Below, one piece after another: positions 35,457-48,039 of a stretch of 64,000 bases of DNA; positions within the stretch are counted from its first letter, which is position 1; every line of letters begins with the position of its first letter. This stretch comes from Epiperipatus broadwayi (lineage: Eukaryota > Onychophora > Udeonychophora > Euonychophora > Peripatidae), in NCBI GenBank assembly GCA_028023455.1, contig JAQFVV010006305.1, positions 3,277,001-3,341,000 on the forward strand, written 5' to 3'. A program made the position numbers and the translations under genes. Under the pieces are notes generated by a model. It was not told where the DNA came from. It saw only the letters and a list, made by a program, of their open reading frames with translations, and did no database searches.

Positions 35457-38400
35457 GTTACTTTAAATTTTATTTTACATTTTCTAATTTTATATAGTTT
35501 TAGCAATTAGAAATGAAAAAAGTTTAGATAGAATTTAATATCACTAGATAGTAATAATATAAAGATTATTGAATCCTATACAAAATTAAAAATAAATTTA
35601 TTGCAAAAATTGTGTGCATTTGTAATGCATATGTATGCGAAGGTTCAACTAGATTGTAAAATGGGAAGTGTTTGAAAAATGAATCACATGATTTAATTCT
35701 GAGAGATAGGTGAAAAAAATAGAGTTAGTTAAAAAAAGGGGAGGGAATATATGAATACATATAATTAATATTAAATAGTTATATAATATACACAATGTAT
35801 CCTAGAAAAATGTAATTGTGTCTCTCTCTAAGGTGCCCACGATTCCATTTTGGAAATGAATGCATATATTATGTAATGACATAGTTTGGTTATTCAATAC
35901 ACAAATTTTAAAGCAATAGTATGTCTGGATTATAAGTTATTACATGAAATGTGACAGTATATTTCTTATCCAACCATCAGTAAAACAACACACTAATATT
36001 GCATTTTATTTTAATTTGTGCAAAACTACTAAATGTATATAGAAATGAATACAAGAGTTGCAAAATGGTTTGCAAGACTTCGCAGAAAAAGCAGTGGAGA
36101 CAATCCATAAAAATACAAAATGCGCTGTGTGATGTTTCATGTTGTAACTTTTAATCTAGAGAGACTAGCACTTTATCATTTTTGTAAATTGCTAATCCAT
36201 TCCTTTTATCAGAGAAAATATTTGTCAGATCTTTTACTTTATTACTATTACTATTTAATAAAATCATTACTATTGTATTTGAATTATTATACAAAAGTCA
36301 GTTAAATGCTGGATTAAATATTTTATCCATTTTAAGCTATTCAAATTGAATGAAATTTGATGTGTGTTTGTGGATTATATATAATATTTCCAGACTCTTT
36401 ATTAATATGATATGTGATTATCTTATGTAAGCAAATATACTTATAGTATTAGCTTGATTTTAAAATGAGCTTATCATTTTAATAATCTAAGCATATTATA
36501 CACATTTGTGTTACATTTGATATATTCTTAGTTATATAGGACTTAATTAAATACACACAACAAGTATTAACTTTACATTCACGTACAAATGATTATTGTT
36601 CTCATCCCAATAGCCTTATTATTGACATTTACTTGAAGATGGTGATTATTATTAGATTTTATAAATATATTTCTGTTTGGATTATGCCTTATTACATTTT
36701 ATTGCAATCAATTACAAATCACCAGTTAATGTGTTGTGAGATGGTATTACATATATTCAGTGTTATATACATATGTAAACAACTTTTAACCATTGCTTAA
36801 ATATATAACATGCATAAATATAATCGCTAGCAGTATATTTTCATTCGAATAAATTATCTAGAATTCATTGTAGGCAGAGACATAACGAATCATTTTAAAA
36901 TGAATTTAACCTTTCATTTATAAATGACAATTCATGCAGACGGAATAGAATGACATCATAAATGAAAGGTTAAAATTGTATTTATAAGTTTGGATAACAT
37001 ATTCAAATAAGAATGTTGTGAGTTTACATTTGATCTCTCTCATTCCATAACAAATATCTGTTATGACAAATATTCATCATGAGTAAAAATTAATATTATA
37101 TTCCAAAATAATAATTAATTTTCATTTTGAATCGCTGTGACAGCATTTTTGATTCTGAAAAAAAAAAGTAATTTCTTTTATGGTGTGCAATTTAAATTCT
37201 TTCTGTTTATGTGTTTTGTATGCCTGCAATTAACATATAGTCTCAGATTAAAAATAAAGTTTAATTCTAATTAAATTATAATATTTAAAAAAAATTACAT
37301 GCTTTTATTTATTTATTTTTTAAAATTTCTTTTTGATTAATACACTGAATCATAATAAATATTTTTATTTATCTTTTTGTTGCTTCATTTGGAATATTGG
37401 CAAAGTATTAAGTTCTGGAGCTCAACACCATGGGTCACAGCTCTTTTACTCCTAGTGTTCAAACTTTTAATGAACTTCAACATGAGTAATATTTATTTTC
37501 AAAATACTTTGTATCTATGGCAACAATAGTTTTATTTTAGAAGAAAGTATCACTAATTTATGATAAAGTTAATACAGTTGTTCAGTTTTGTTTTAAAATA
37601 ATTGCTCAAAAGAGTACTCATTATCTCTAAAAGATGAAAATAAAAATGATGCATCATTAAAAAAAATATTATAAAAGAAACTCCAAATGATTATATTTAA
37701 TTTCAATAGCACTTGTATAGAATTTAATCGTTTTATTCAGATACTTTGCGAAATTAATTATTTGGAAAGCAGTTATCTATTTAGTTATTATTAATCTATT
37801 TAGTTATTATTTGGAATACAAATATTAATAATATTTATCTAAATATTAATAATATTTATTAATCTATTTATCTATTTAGTTATTATTTGGAAAGCAGTTA
37901 TACAGGTATCTATTGCAAATGACTGTGACATTAATTAATTTTCGAATATTCAAACTTATGGCTAAAATTTTATATATTAATTTTTATATATATATATATA
38001 GTATTTTCATTGCTAAATGTGAAAATAAACAAGGCATTCAAAATATGACAAAGAGGTCTTATATACAAAAGAAAAGACTCTCTGTATGGAGGTCCTATTT
38101 CAGTCAATAGTGCTCATCATAACACTGCCTTTTCACTTAAAAATTATTTATTTTTAATTAACATTGTTAACTAGTTTTCTAATTCTACTTTTCAGGTTCA
38201 TGATTAAAATATTATATTTTATACAGCAGAATAATTATAAAAATATGCATAATATATTTACTGTTAAATATACAAATAAACAGATATAACTTCAAATCTT
38301 TAAAAAAACATAATATCTACTCTAGCATTCATAGTAACATTTGCATTAATTGGGCAGATAAGTGTTTTTTGTACAATTTGTTCACTGCAGAAACATTCAT

Positions 38401-41400
38401 TGTAGCAGACTCCATGGTATAAAATTAAAGAAATGGCATGCTTCTCAATATTTATATCATTGAGTAAAATGATTCAGTTTGACAAAACCTTATTGATGTA
38501 TTATATTTCTTTTAAATTGAAGTTTTTTAATTAGGAAATCAGCAAAAAAAATCGTTTACAATGAAAGCCCATTCCCCACACACATATTCATGATATTTGG
38601 TTCCAGACCATTTCATGGTTAATAATGAATCACATTATAATATGCATTAACACACACACACATATAGGTATGTGAATAAACGTTAAAAACATATATAAAT
38701 CAAGTACGTAAATGTGTGCACATATTGTACATTCCCTGAAAAAAAAATTAAAACGTAAAAGATTATTTTTATTAATATGCATTATTTTCATTTTTTATTC
38801 AAGACTTTTTTTTTGAATCGATGATAACAAAAAAAAAAACAAGACAAAGTACTCTTGCAAAATCAAAATTTTCGAATTTTCGCAATTTCACATAATCAAT
38901 TCCGAATTTAAAAATGATCTTTACAGTTCTGATTTAAAAAAAAGGATTATTAATACATTTCAAATTGAGATTTATAAGTATAATAAATGATTTTGCGATT
39001 ATAATATTAATGAAACAAACTAGAAGTAAATTTTTCAGTAAAGTAAAATGGCAGTACTTTGGGTAAGTTATTAAATCGAAAGACTTCTTGCTTTAACTAA
39101 GGTTTGATCAAAATACTTTACTATAAGTGCAATTGGTTTCTCTTTCTCACTCAATTACTGAGACTACTTTAAACAAAATCAGTTTGAAATAATTAAATTT
39201 AAGAATCTAGATATTTAAATATACCAAAAACTTAAATGTTAACATTTTCTCGTTAATAGCTTTCAAAAGAAAACGAGAGTATAATTAATTAAAGAAAATA
39301 ATTAAATTATATATAAAAACAACAAATATTTATTTTTTCCATTTTAATTATCAAAGCGAATGCATGTCAGACTAAAATTTTTCCAATTATAATCTTTATA
39401 AGAGAGCGCAACAAAGATGACTGAACTTTTACCTTGAAAATCAAAATTTAAATTACCTAATTAATGATTAAAAATAACGGAATTGATGTAGCTTTTAAAA
39501 AAAAATGTAATATACAAATTACAAGGAATATAATTACTATGGAAAAATATTCATTAAAAGAAAAAAGTAGAGATTTTTGATGAATTTGTTTTTAACAAAA
39601 GAGCAGATAACATGTGCAGGTTAAGAATCCATTAATTTTATTTAAAATGTTTGTTACAATGTGTTCTTTAAATTAGTTTTTTTTTTTTACTTGTGATCGT
39701 CATATATGTAATATATATATAACAAAAAAAGTACATTTAATAAGAGGGAAAAATATAATGTAAATCCAAATTAATGTGTATATTAGTTTCCCAAGATAGA
39801 GTCCATATCATACGAAGTAGTTACACACATATAGCAATGCAATTGTGTCATTTAAATAAAAAAAAATGTTGATAAATAGAATAAATAGTATTATATTAGA
39901 AAATAATATTGCAGGTATAACTTCACAATTCATAGGAATATCTCTTAATTATCTTAATTTTTATTTGTGTAGTCTAAAACTATTGGCATAAAAAATAACT
40001 ACTACCTAATAAGTATGATTGCATGAAAAAGTTTACAAAAAGACATAATCATCTATGACATATAGATTGCTGGTGAAATAAAGATTTAGAAACTATCTTT
40101 GCACAAATGAATTCATTATTTAGTGAAACAACACTTTTTTGATCAACAATTATTTTTATATAGAATATTCAAAAACATTTGGAGGGAAAAAATAGTTATT
40201 GATTAAAAAGTCATTGTTATCATTATCTTTCCCATCTTAATATATATTTTAGAGCAATTTTCTTTATTTATGAGATTTGCAAGGAAATGATTAATATTGG
40301 CTATGGACATTTTATACATTTTTCTGTATTCATTACAGCAAATAAGTTTCTGAAATTGTAACTTTTGCTGATAAAGTTTTTATATTCCTTAACTCTCTTC
40401 CATTTCAACTTCTTTCTATTTAATTATGAATATTAAAATGAAATGTAAATATATGGATGTAGAGTTAGTTGTGATATTGCAGAAAGTAATGTATGAAATT
40501 CATTAGGTTCTTTAGAATATTTATCTTAACATTTGTAGTAGAAAAAGGTACGTTGTTATTAATATTATAAAATTTATCATTAGAAAAGAAACTTATTTTT
40601 AATGGAATTTCCTGGAAATGATATACTTTTAAAAATAATAATAGAAAATCTAATACTTTTAAAACATTTTTAATCTTCTTAGTATAATTTTCAAATAGAA
40701 CCTTGGTTTTTAGTGATTTCACTATTTATTCATGTATTTTAGAAACCAAATTTTCTGACTTTGATAAAGTTTAGATATTTTTATATTGTAAGTGATCATT
40801 ATTATGCAGTAAATTATAAACATTTTATCTAAATGTAACCCAAAATCATTGAAAAAATAAGTGCTAACAATTTAACAGCTATGTCATGATAAAAATCATA
40901 GAGTGATTATACAAATATTCATTTATGTTATAAAGATTTTTGGGTCAGTCTCATTTCTTAGCCTCTAGTAATAATTTTACAAAGTTAGATAACCAAAAAA
41001 TAAAACATAGTTTACAAGCTTATTTACAAGTATCTTCATCTAGGTGATCAAATTTTTGATAACAAATAAATATAAAGTTATAAACCACTCATATTCTTTC
41101 TATTGCAATTCTCAAGGATAGAGTAACTCTGAAGAAGATGAAAGTTTTCAATGAAACATTGGTCATGCACTATAAATCATAAAAAATTCTTTATTACTAA
41201 GAACGTCTCCATGGTGCTTACTAAAGCCTTTTTTAGTTTTATATTTTAATCATAAAAACTTCACTATGACATATAAATAAAATTAATTTAAAACCAAGTT
41301 CTATTAAAATATAAATGAATACCTAATCCTTACATTGAATCACACAATATTATTTCAGGTCTATTTCATGGTTCAGCTTCTTTTCAGGTAAATTGTGAGA

Positions 41401-43977
41401 GTAAAAGGGGGAGACATAAAAAGCAAAGTCTATCAGTAGTCAATAAAATGAGATTTACCCATTCTGGATGTTTTAATGCCTAAACTAATCATTGATTTAT
41501 ATTATAATGTCCATGATAAAGTTTTGTGTTATATCTTCATCTATTTTGAAAATGTATATGTATAAATAAATTCACATTTATTTATATACACAGCAGAATG
41601 TTGATTATTTAAACTAATTGATCATTACCATTGGTTATTTGAAAATCATGTAGTTTGAATAATAAGCCATTCATAAGAATATTCAGTTTATATGAGACAA
41701 AATATAATTATGTGAGGCTATTATTATATTTTAGTTTTGAGATAGTATAAAAAATACTGATTTACAAAGTGGTATGTAAATAATAAAGTCAAGTGTTTTG
41801 AAAAAACAATATTAATATTATCTCAGTGAAATAACTGTATTGTCAGTTATTTAGTAAGTCAAATGATATTAAAGCATCAAACTGACTAATCTATTTTTTT
41901 TTTATTTTCCCAGCTGGAAAGTGACTCAAGAACATTTGTTTTGAGTCTACAATTCAACCAATAAATTAAACTGGATCAAGTAAAACAGGTCAGATAGATA
42001 CATTTGAAAACTTGAAACAACGCATAGAAAAACATTATAAAGTTCTTGATCTAACAATACATAAAACAGAAAAGAAAAAATACGATTATGTCAAAACAAA
42101 ATAATTCATTAAGTGATTTATTATTAAATTATAAGTTATATATACATTTAAAAATAGAAATAAAATTTTGAAAAATTATTATCTCTCTCACTTTTTTTTT
42201 TTAAAAAAATATGAACTGTTTTTGACTCACTCAATACATTCAACAATAAAGATTTTTTTTTTTTTTAAAAAAAACAAAATTCAATATTGTAAATTGATAA
42301 TTTTATTATTAATAATTAAAATGTAATCTTAAATAATTTATCATAACATTTTAAAATACTTTGACAATCTATTAAAAATAAAAATATAATACTTTCTTAT
42401 AATAAATCTATTATCAAATCGATGTCTAACAGCAAGGGGTCTTCAAAATAGGGCATGCAGATTAGAATACAACTCACGTAGTCTTTTTATCTACCCGTTG
42501 ATTAATTCAAAATAAAATATAAAGCTATAGAAATATTGTTAAAATATTTATGTATGTGCAATACTATCCTATTTCTATATCGGGATTTATATTTAATTCT
42601 TGAATATTTGAATATATATAAAATAAAAACAGACCACTGCGTTAAGCGCATTAATGCTCGATACTGATTGATCTCTTTTAAATTTACAATTCACTTTTCA
42701 GTATGTTTAGTTGGAAAATAAGATATATTTTTAAATGTTAAATCACTATATATATTTATAAGGTTCAAGGATATTTTATTTGGTTTTATATTTTCTATTC
42801 TAATCTGGACACTTGAAATTGTAGAGGAAAACACCAAGAAACTGGATTTTTCCTAACTTAATTCAAGACTTAGTTACAAAAGTAAATAACTAGATCTGCC
42901 TTACAGCATACATCTTTCTATAAATGATATGTATCAATAGAATGATGTAACATTTTCAAATAAAATATAGTTGCTATTTCTAATTCACTTATATGCTGAA
43001 ACATTGGTAACATACATCCTTCTTCAGATAGGATATAATTTCATAATTAAGTATGCAATTTATTCTCACTAAAGATAAACAACTTTAAAAATTGAAGCAT
43101 GATGGATGTAACATTAACTCTATAAAATATAATTACTTTGATTACATACTTGTAGAAATACTTGCTTTTGCTGAAGAAATAAATACTTTGTTTAGTGACT
43201 CATTTTAATAGACAAAAAAAAAACAACAACACAAAGTTGACACTTGAAAGTAAAACAATTATTAATTATGAATATGTATTCAGCACCTTTTAATACAGCA
43301 GAAATATATTTAAGATGTGAGAAAATTTCCATATGCATTGTGTTCAAAATAATGAATATCAAATAACAGAAAGAATAATTATTTAAAGTTATTATAATCT
43401 GATTAGATCTTATTTCTCATTTAACAATCCACTGCAGAAGATTAAGATGATTAGTTAAACATAAAATATGAATAATAGTGGCACACTTAAATACATAATT
43501 TGGTAAATCATTTTTAAAAAGATTCATTAACAGACCAAAATTATATTCAAAAAAATTTTTGAAAAATTTCAGAATGACTAAAATTAATTTCAAAAAATAA
43601 AAAAAAATAATTTGAAGATGTACTTAAACAATTCTGCACTAAAGTACAAAATCATTTGAAAGATACTAGAAAATAATCTGTATTAATATTCTGAAAAGAA
43701 ATATGAATTATTGCTGCTCTTTCTTTTGGCAGCTAACCATTGATATAAACTCATATGCTTTTAAATAATTTGGTAAAACAAAATCTAGGTAATACCTTTA
43801 TTTCATTCTGACTTAGAAGTTATAGTATTCTATAAGAACACAATCAAAAAACTTTAGAAAAAGTCTACAATAATGAAAAAGGTTAATAAATAACAAATAA
43901 TAGCTATAGCCAACTTGCAGCACATCTGTCATCTGATTTATAACTATATTAATTCATAGATCATTCCTACTCCATTT

Positions 43978-43981
<4 letters not shown>
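35457..43981. other. Long AT-rich stretch, no gene seen
   Basis: Over 8.5 kb without a credible coding frame, RNA gene or recognised transposon. Minor structure: a 14-bp inverted pair TAACCTTTCATTTA/TAAATGAAAGGTTA near 36909-36973, and locally duplicated TCTATTTAGTTATTATTTGGA blocks at about 37780-37895. Confidence 0.5.

Positions 43982-44021
<40 letters not shown>
43982..44021. repeat. (TA)n microsatellite
   Basis: Twenty TA units. Confidence 0.97.
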
Positions 44022-44022
<1 letters not shown>

Positions 44023-44073
44023 CACAATTACTTCTATATTGAGCTGCTTTAATACATCAACCAACAGACTGGT

Positions 44074-44251
44074 TTTCATCAGAAAGCACTACCAATGGCT
44101 ATTTCCAGAATTTAAACACTAAAATATTACAAACATTTGCATATCAGATAACAAAATCAGAAATTAACTTTGTTATCTAATATGTAAATGTTTGTAATAT
44201 TTTAGTGTTTAAATTCAGAAAATAGCCATTTTGCCGTGCTTTCTGATGAAA
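44074..44251. mobile_element. Foldback MITE-like element with ~82-bp arms
   Basis: Arms 44074-44155 and 44169-44251 are near-perfect reverse complements around a 13-nt loop. Inner ends are AGATAACAAA and TTTGTTATCT, outer ends TTTCATCAG and CTGATGAAA. Non-coding. Its right end abuts, or was inserted into, the RTE remnant. Confidence 0.8.
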
Positions 44252-44946
44252 GTAAGAAAGTAGAACTAAAGATAAATGTTAAAAAGTCTAAAGTACTGTT
44301 TAGTGGATTTTCTCAAAATATGAAAATAAAGATTGATTATGCTGAGTTAGAAGAAGTTAGTAACTACAAATACCTTGGTCAAATTATTAATACAGATGAA
44401 AACATAATGGATGAAATTAATCATAGAATTAAACTTTGTTGGAGTGCTTTTGGTAGAAATACCTTGATTCTAAAAGGAAATATGCCTCTGTATTTGAAAG
44501 AAAGGTTTTTTAATAAATGTGTTTTAACAGTTCTTACTTATGGATCTGAGACTCAGGCGCTTAATAGAAGAGCAATACAGAGAGCTTCAGACCACTCAAA
44601 GAAGTATGGAGAGATGCATGTTGGGAGTAACAAGAAGATATTGTAAACACAATATATGGATAAAAGAACAAACAGGTGTTAATGACCTCATTGAAAAAAT
44701 TAAAAACCTGAATTGGAGTTGGGTTAAACATATTTCTAGAAGAGATGATAATAGATAGACAATTAAAGTCTTAAACTGAATTCCAAGAGATTTTTTAAAA
44801 AAAACCCAGAAATAGACCACATATCAAATATATGGATAAAATAAGAAAGTGTGCAGGGGATCATGTGGAGAAGAGAAGCTAAAGATTGGAGAAAATGGAT
44901 TGAATTTGGAGATACCTTCATCCTGCAGTGGATTTCTATACAATGA
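44252..44946 (+). pseudogene. RTE-type non-LTR retrotransposon, C-terminal fragment (decayed)
   Basis: The first frame gives LKINVKKSKVLFSG, then EEVSNYKYLGQIINTDENI, then EINHRIKLCWSAFGRNTLIL, then VLTVLTYGSETQALN. These are the thumb and C-terminal blocks after the RT catalytic core in RTE/BovB-like LINEs. A frameshift moves the reading to QRSMERCMLGVTRRYCKHNI, then WIKEQTGVNDLIEKIKNLNW. A further shift gives MDKIRKCAGIMWRREAKDW, then FGDTFILQWIS near 44940, the usual RTE end. The Y-x-D-D motif, fingers and palm and the apurinic endonuclease are absent. At least two frameshifts and internal stops make it dead. The ATG read at 44236 belongs to the adjoining foldback. Confidence 0.85.
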
Positions 44947-45222
44947 TTTAGGATCAAATCCAAGCTAGGTAAAAATTGAAAAGATTTTCAGATTTCAATT
45001 ACGTAGGAATTTTTCATTCAGATTACTGGCTCATAACTAACCTAGATTAAATAATGATCTACAAATAGGTATCTAGTTATTAATAACTAGAGAGTAAAGA
45101 AGAAGAATAAAAAAAAATGTTCAAATCCATATTAATTTGGCAAACCTTAATTAGTAATGTATTCTCCTTGACAATTCCCTTATCTTGATTTGATAATTTA
45201 AAGACTGATTTATCTACCTACC

Positions 45223-45224
<2 letters not shown>

Positions 45225-45270
<46 letters not shown>

Positions 45271-45297
45271 CTATATATATATATATATATATATATT
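45225..45297. repeat. (TA)n microsatellite
   Basis: Long TA run with one TTATC interruption. Confidence 0.97.
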
Positions 45298-45743
45298 GTA
45301 GATAAAGTCCATTCCCAATCCTCTGCATTTTCACGCACATATTCTTGAGGTTTACAGCCTTAGCAAATATTAATTTGTATTTATAATCCTATGTTTGTAA
45401 ATTTTCTCTAATAATGGTTTAGAAAAAACACATTGGATATTAAATGGATATGTTCTGATAATTTGATTATTCTTTTAATGGTTAATGATATAGTTCTAGC
45501 ATTGTTTTTCTATATACTATTTTTGTTAGATTTTCAATGTGAATTTTCATTTAGATGAAACTTCCAAAAATAAATACACATGGATTTATTTGAAAAAACA
45601 AAACAAAAAACGAAACAAAACAAACTAGTATACAATGCATATCATATATAGGGTATATGAGCACAGACTTTCAGATGACCAATCATTCTTCACTCTATCT
45701 AATAACACTGATGCACTCAAGCACATATATGCTGAAAAGATAA

Positions 45744-45802
45744 ATAATCATGAATATTCGTATTTCATGCTAAACCAGCAATCATCAGTTGGTCCAGATT
45801 AT
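45744..45802 (-). ncRNA. Type I hammerhead ribozyme, family 2, left arm (stem I damaged)
   Basis: Minus strand: ATAATC (45802-45797), CCAA (45792-45789), core CTGATGA (45788-45782), stem II UGCU and AGCA, GAAA (45766-45763), cleavage site after A45755. The inner stem I partner is TTCA instead of TTGG, which breaks two pairs; the outer GATTAT partner is intact. Confidence 0.65.
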
Positions 45803-46372
45803 CATCTCCCACACATATATACTATAAGTGCTCAGATATATATTAAGATAGACAATCTTCATACTTTAATGGACAGGCTCCAATCTACTATACACTCCAA
45901 CTCTTCAACCGTCCATCCAATTGAAAATCTGATAATGGAATGCTCGAAGGCCACCCTGAGGCCGAGATTCTTGTCACACCCATGTTGACCTAAAGTCAAT
46001 CTGAACCCCACATGTATGGGACATAATCCATTTAATACATATGAAAGGATGGGCAGACATCTGTACAATGTAATAACTGAGTAAAGCCTGTGTTTCAGTT
46101 ATTATATTGTAGAGATGTCTGCCCATCCTTGCATATGTATTAAATGGATTATGTCCTGTACATGTGGGGTTCAGATTCACTTTAGGTCAACATGGGTGTG
46201 ACAAGAATCTTGGCCTCAGGGTGGCCTTCGAGCATTCCATCATCAGATTTTCAATTGGATGGACAGTTGAAGAGTTGGAGTGTATAATAGATTGGAGCCT
46301 GTCCATTAAAGTATGAAGATTATCTATCTTAATATATATCTGAGCACTTATAGTATATATGTGTGGGAGATG

Positions 46373-46431
46373 ATAATCTGGACCAACTGATGATTGCTGG
46401 TTTAGCATGAAATACGCATATTGGTGATTAT
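46373..46431 (+). ncRNA. Type I hammerhead ribozyme, family 2 (best copy)
   Basis: ATAATC (46373-46378), TGGA, CCAA (46383-46386), core CTGATGA (46387-46393), stem II UGCU and AGCA around GGUUU, GAAA (46409-46412), short stem III AU and AU around ACGC, cleavage predicted after A46420, TTGG pairing CCAA, T, GATTAT (46426-46431) pairing ATAATC perfectly. Every conserved core nucleotide is present. The base of stem II is a U-U mismatch, as in family 1. Confidence 0.82.
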
Positions 46432-46594
46432 TTATCTTTTCAGCATATAGGTGCTTGAGTGCATCAGTGTTATTAGATAGAGTGGAGAGTGATGGGTCAT
46501 CTGAAAGTCTGTGCTCATATACCCTATATATTACATATATAGACACAGGTATATAATAAGCCTGTGTTTCAGTTATTACAATGCATATCATATA

Positions 46595-47639
46595 AAAATA
46601 GCAGTTCATCTATTGCTACAATCGGATAGAATAATTATAGTTTTAAAAATCAATTAGTTTTAGATGATAAAACAGTACGAAAAGGAAATATTTCTTTAAA
46701 TATGTTTATAAAATTATATAGCTAGCACAATAATTAAATTTTCATTAATGTCAGTTAAAAATTTAGCTTATGCAAGGGCAAATTTCATGCTAGAACTTTG
46801 CTGTAATTATTCTTTGAAGTTGTATTTTTAACTCATGATAGTAAACATGAAGAAAATACAATTAAAGACATATAATCTTAGGAAATTTTACATTATTCTT
46901 TAAACTGGTAATATATATATATAATTTTGAAAAGTGTAAGAAAAAAATGTTGGAAAATAAACAATATAAAAAAGCAAAAATTTGTATTTAAATGAAAATA
47001 CTTTAATCAAGTTAAATATTAGAATTTTTTTTTTTTTTACATTCTATCATCTTTCTTATTGCATTCCAACAAGTTCTTTATATTACAGTTAAAGATAGTA
47101 ATAAAAAATATAAAACAGGATTAAAAAAACTAAAAGAATAGAACTCATAAAATCGTCAAATTCCAACAATATTATATATAAAAAAGCTCTTTTTAAAAAG
47201 TTTAAATTTTATATTATTCTGATATTTAAAATGTAGCCGCGCGCATATACACACACGATACAAATATTTTCATAAATAGAAAATGTCAAATACGTTTTTT
47301 AAATTTTCCTTTGAGTAATTAAGAAGAAAGCAACATTTTAAAAATAACATCTTAGTAACCTTTTTTTTAAATCAAAACAATAGTTGTTTATATATATATA
47401 AACCAAATTGGCTAATACTAAACGCTAATACTAAACTGGTAACATTAAACTGGTAACATTATATAAATAACCTAAACAAAGTTTGAAAGTCAATGAAATA
47501 CCTTTGAAATATGTCAAAGCTAGTGAAAATTTGATATATATATATATGTATAAATTTATTGACTGATATGATAAACTTTGTTTGGGGAGCATTATATATT
47601 TATATATAATTTACTTATACTGAATATTTCCGTATGTAT
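46595..47639. other. AT-rich DNA, no gene seen
   Basis: No coding-like frame recognised. Short duplicated ACTAAACTGGTAACATTA motifs occur near 47430. Confidence 0.5.
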
Positions 47640-48030
47640 GCATTTAGAAGAAATTGAATTCAGGATTTTCAGACCATTCATTCTCCACTCCATCTCAAGC
47701 AACCAATACACATGACCACATAATGCGAAAAAAGACACATGATCCCCAATATACATATTTCATGTAGAACCAGCTCTCATCAGTTGGATCAAATCACAAT
47801 CTTCACACATATATACCATTAGCACTTGGTTTATATTAAGATAGCAATTCTTCAAACTTTAATGGCCAGTCTTCAATCTACTCACCCATCCAACTATTCA
47901 ATCATCCATTTCATTGAAAATCAAACAACAGAATGCTCAATGCCCTTATTGAATCTGTTATTGTAGTCATACCCATGTAGATTTTATGTCAATTTAACCC
48001 TTCATATTATTGAACCATTAAGAATCCATA
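47640..48030 (-). repeat. Family 2 ribozyme repeat, diverged copy
   Basis: Aligns with the left arm of the dimer at 45.6 kb. On minus, the ribozyme core CTGATGA is at 47783-47777, preceded by CCAA, with GAAA at 47761-47758 and TTGG at 47749-47746. Stem II (GAGCUGGUUCUACAU) is partly unpaired. The copy ends in a TA tract where the giant element copy B begins. Confidence 0.75.
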
Positions 48031-48039
48031 TATATATAT

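Larger units (their letters stand above)
45631..46594. mobile_element. Family 2 ribozyme element, head-to-head dimer with 18-bp target duplication
   Basis: TACAATGCATATCATATA occurs at 45631-45648 and 46577-46594, flanking a 928-bp insertion. The insertion is a giant palindrome with arms of about 440-450 bp, differing at only a few per cent of positions, centred near 46090 (AATAACTGA and TTCAGTTATT around a 13-nt loop). The right arm adds a tail, including AAGCCTGTGTTTCAGTTAT near 46557, which repeats the centre sequence near 46086; one full unit is therefore ~472 bp here. Mirror-image open frames of 117 and 140 codons in the arms are by-products of the palindrome; neither resembles a protein family. 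Confidence 0.88.

Noticed and set aside
45635-46609. Mirror-image frames of 117 and 140 codons with near-identical translations (containing YFMLNQQSSVGPDYHLPHI)
   Set aside because: They are antisense readings of the palindromic ribozyme element; the frame crosses the ribozyme core and is broken in other copies.
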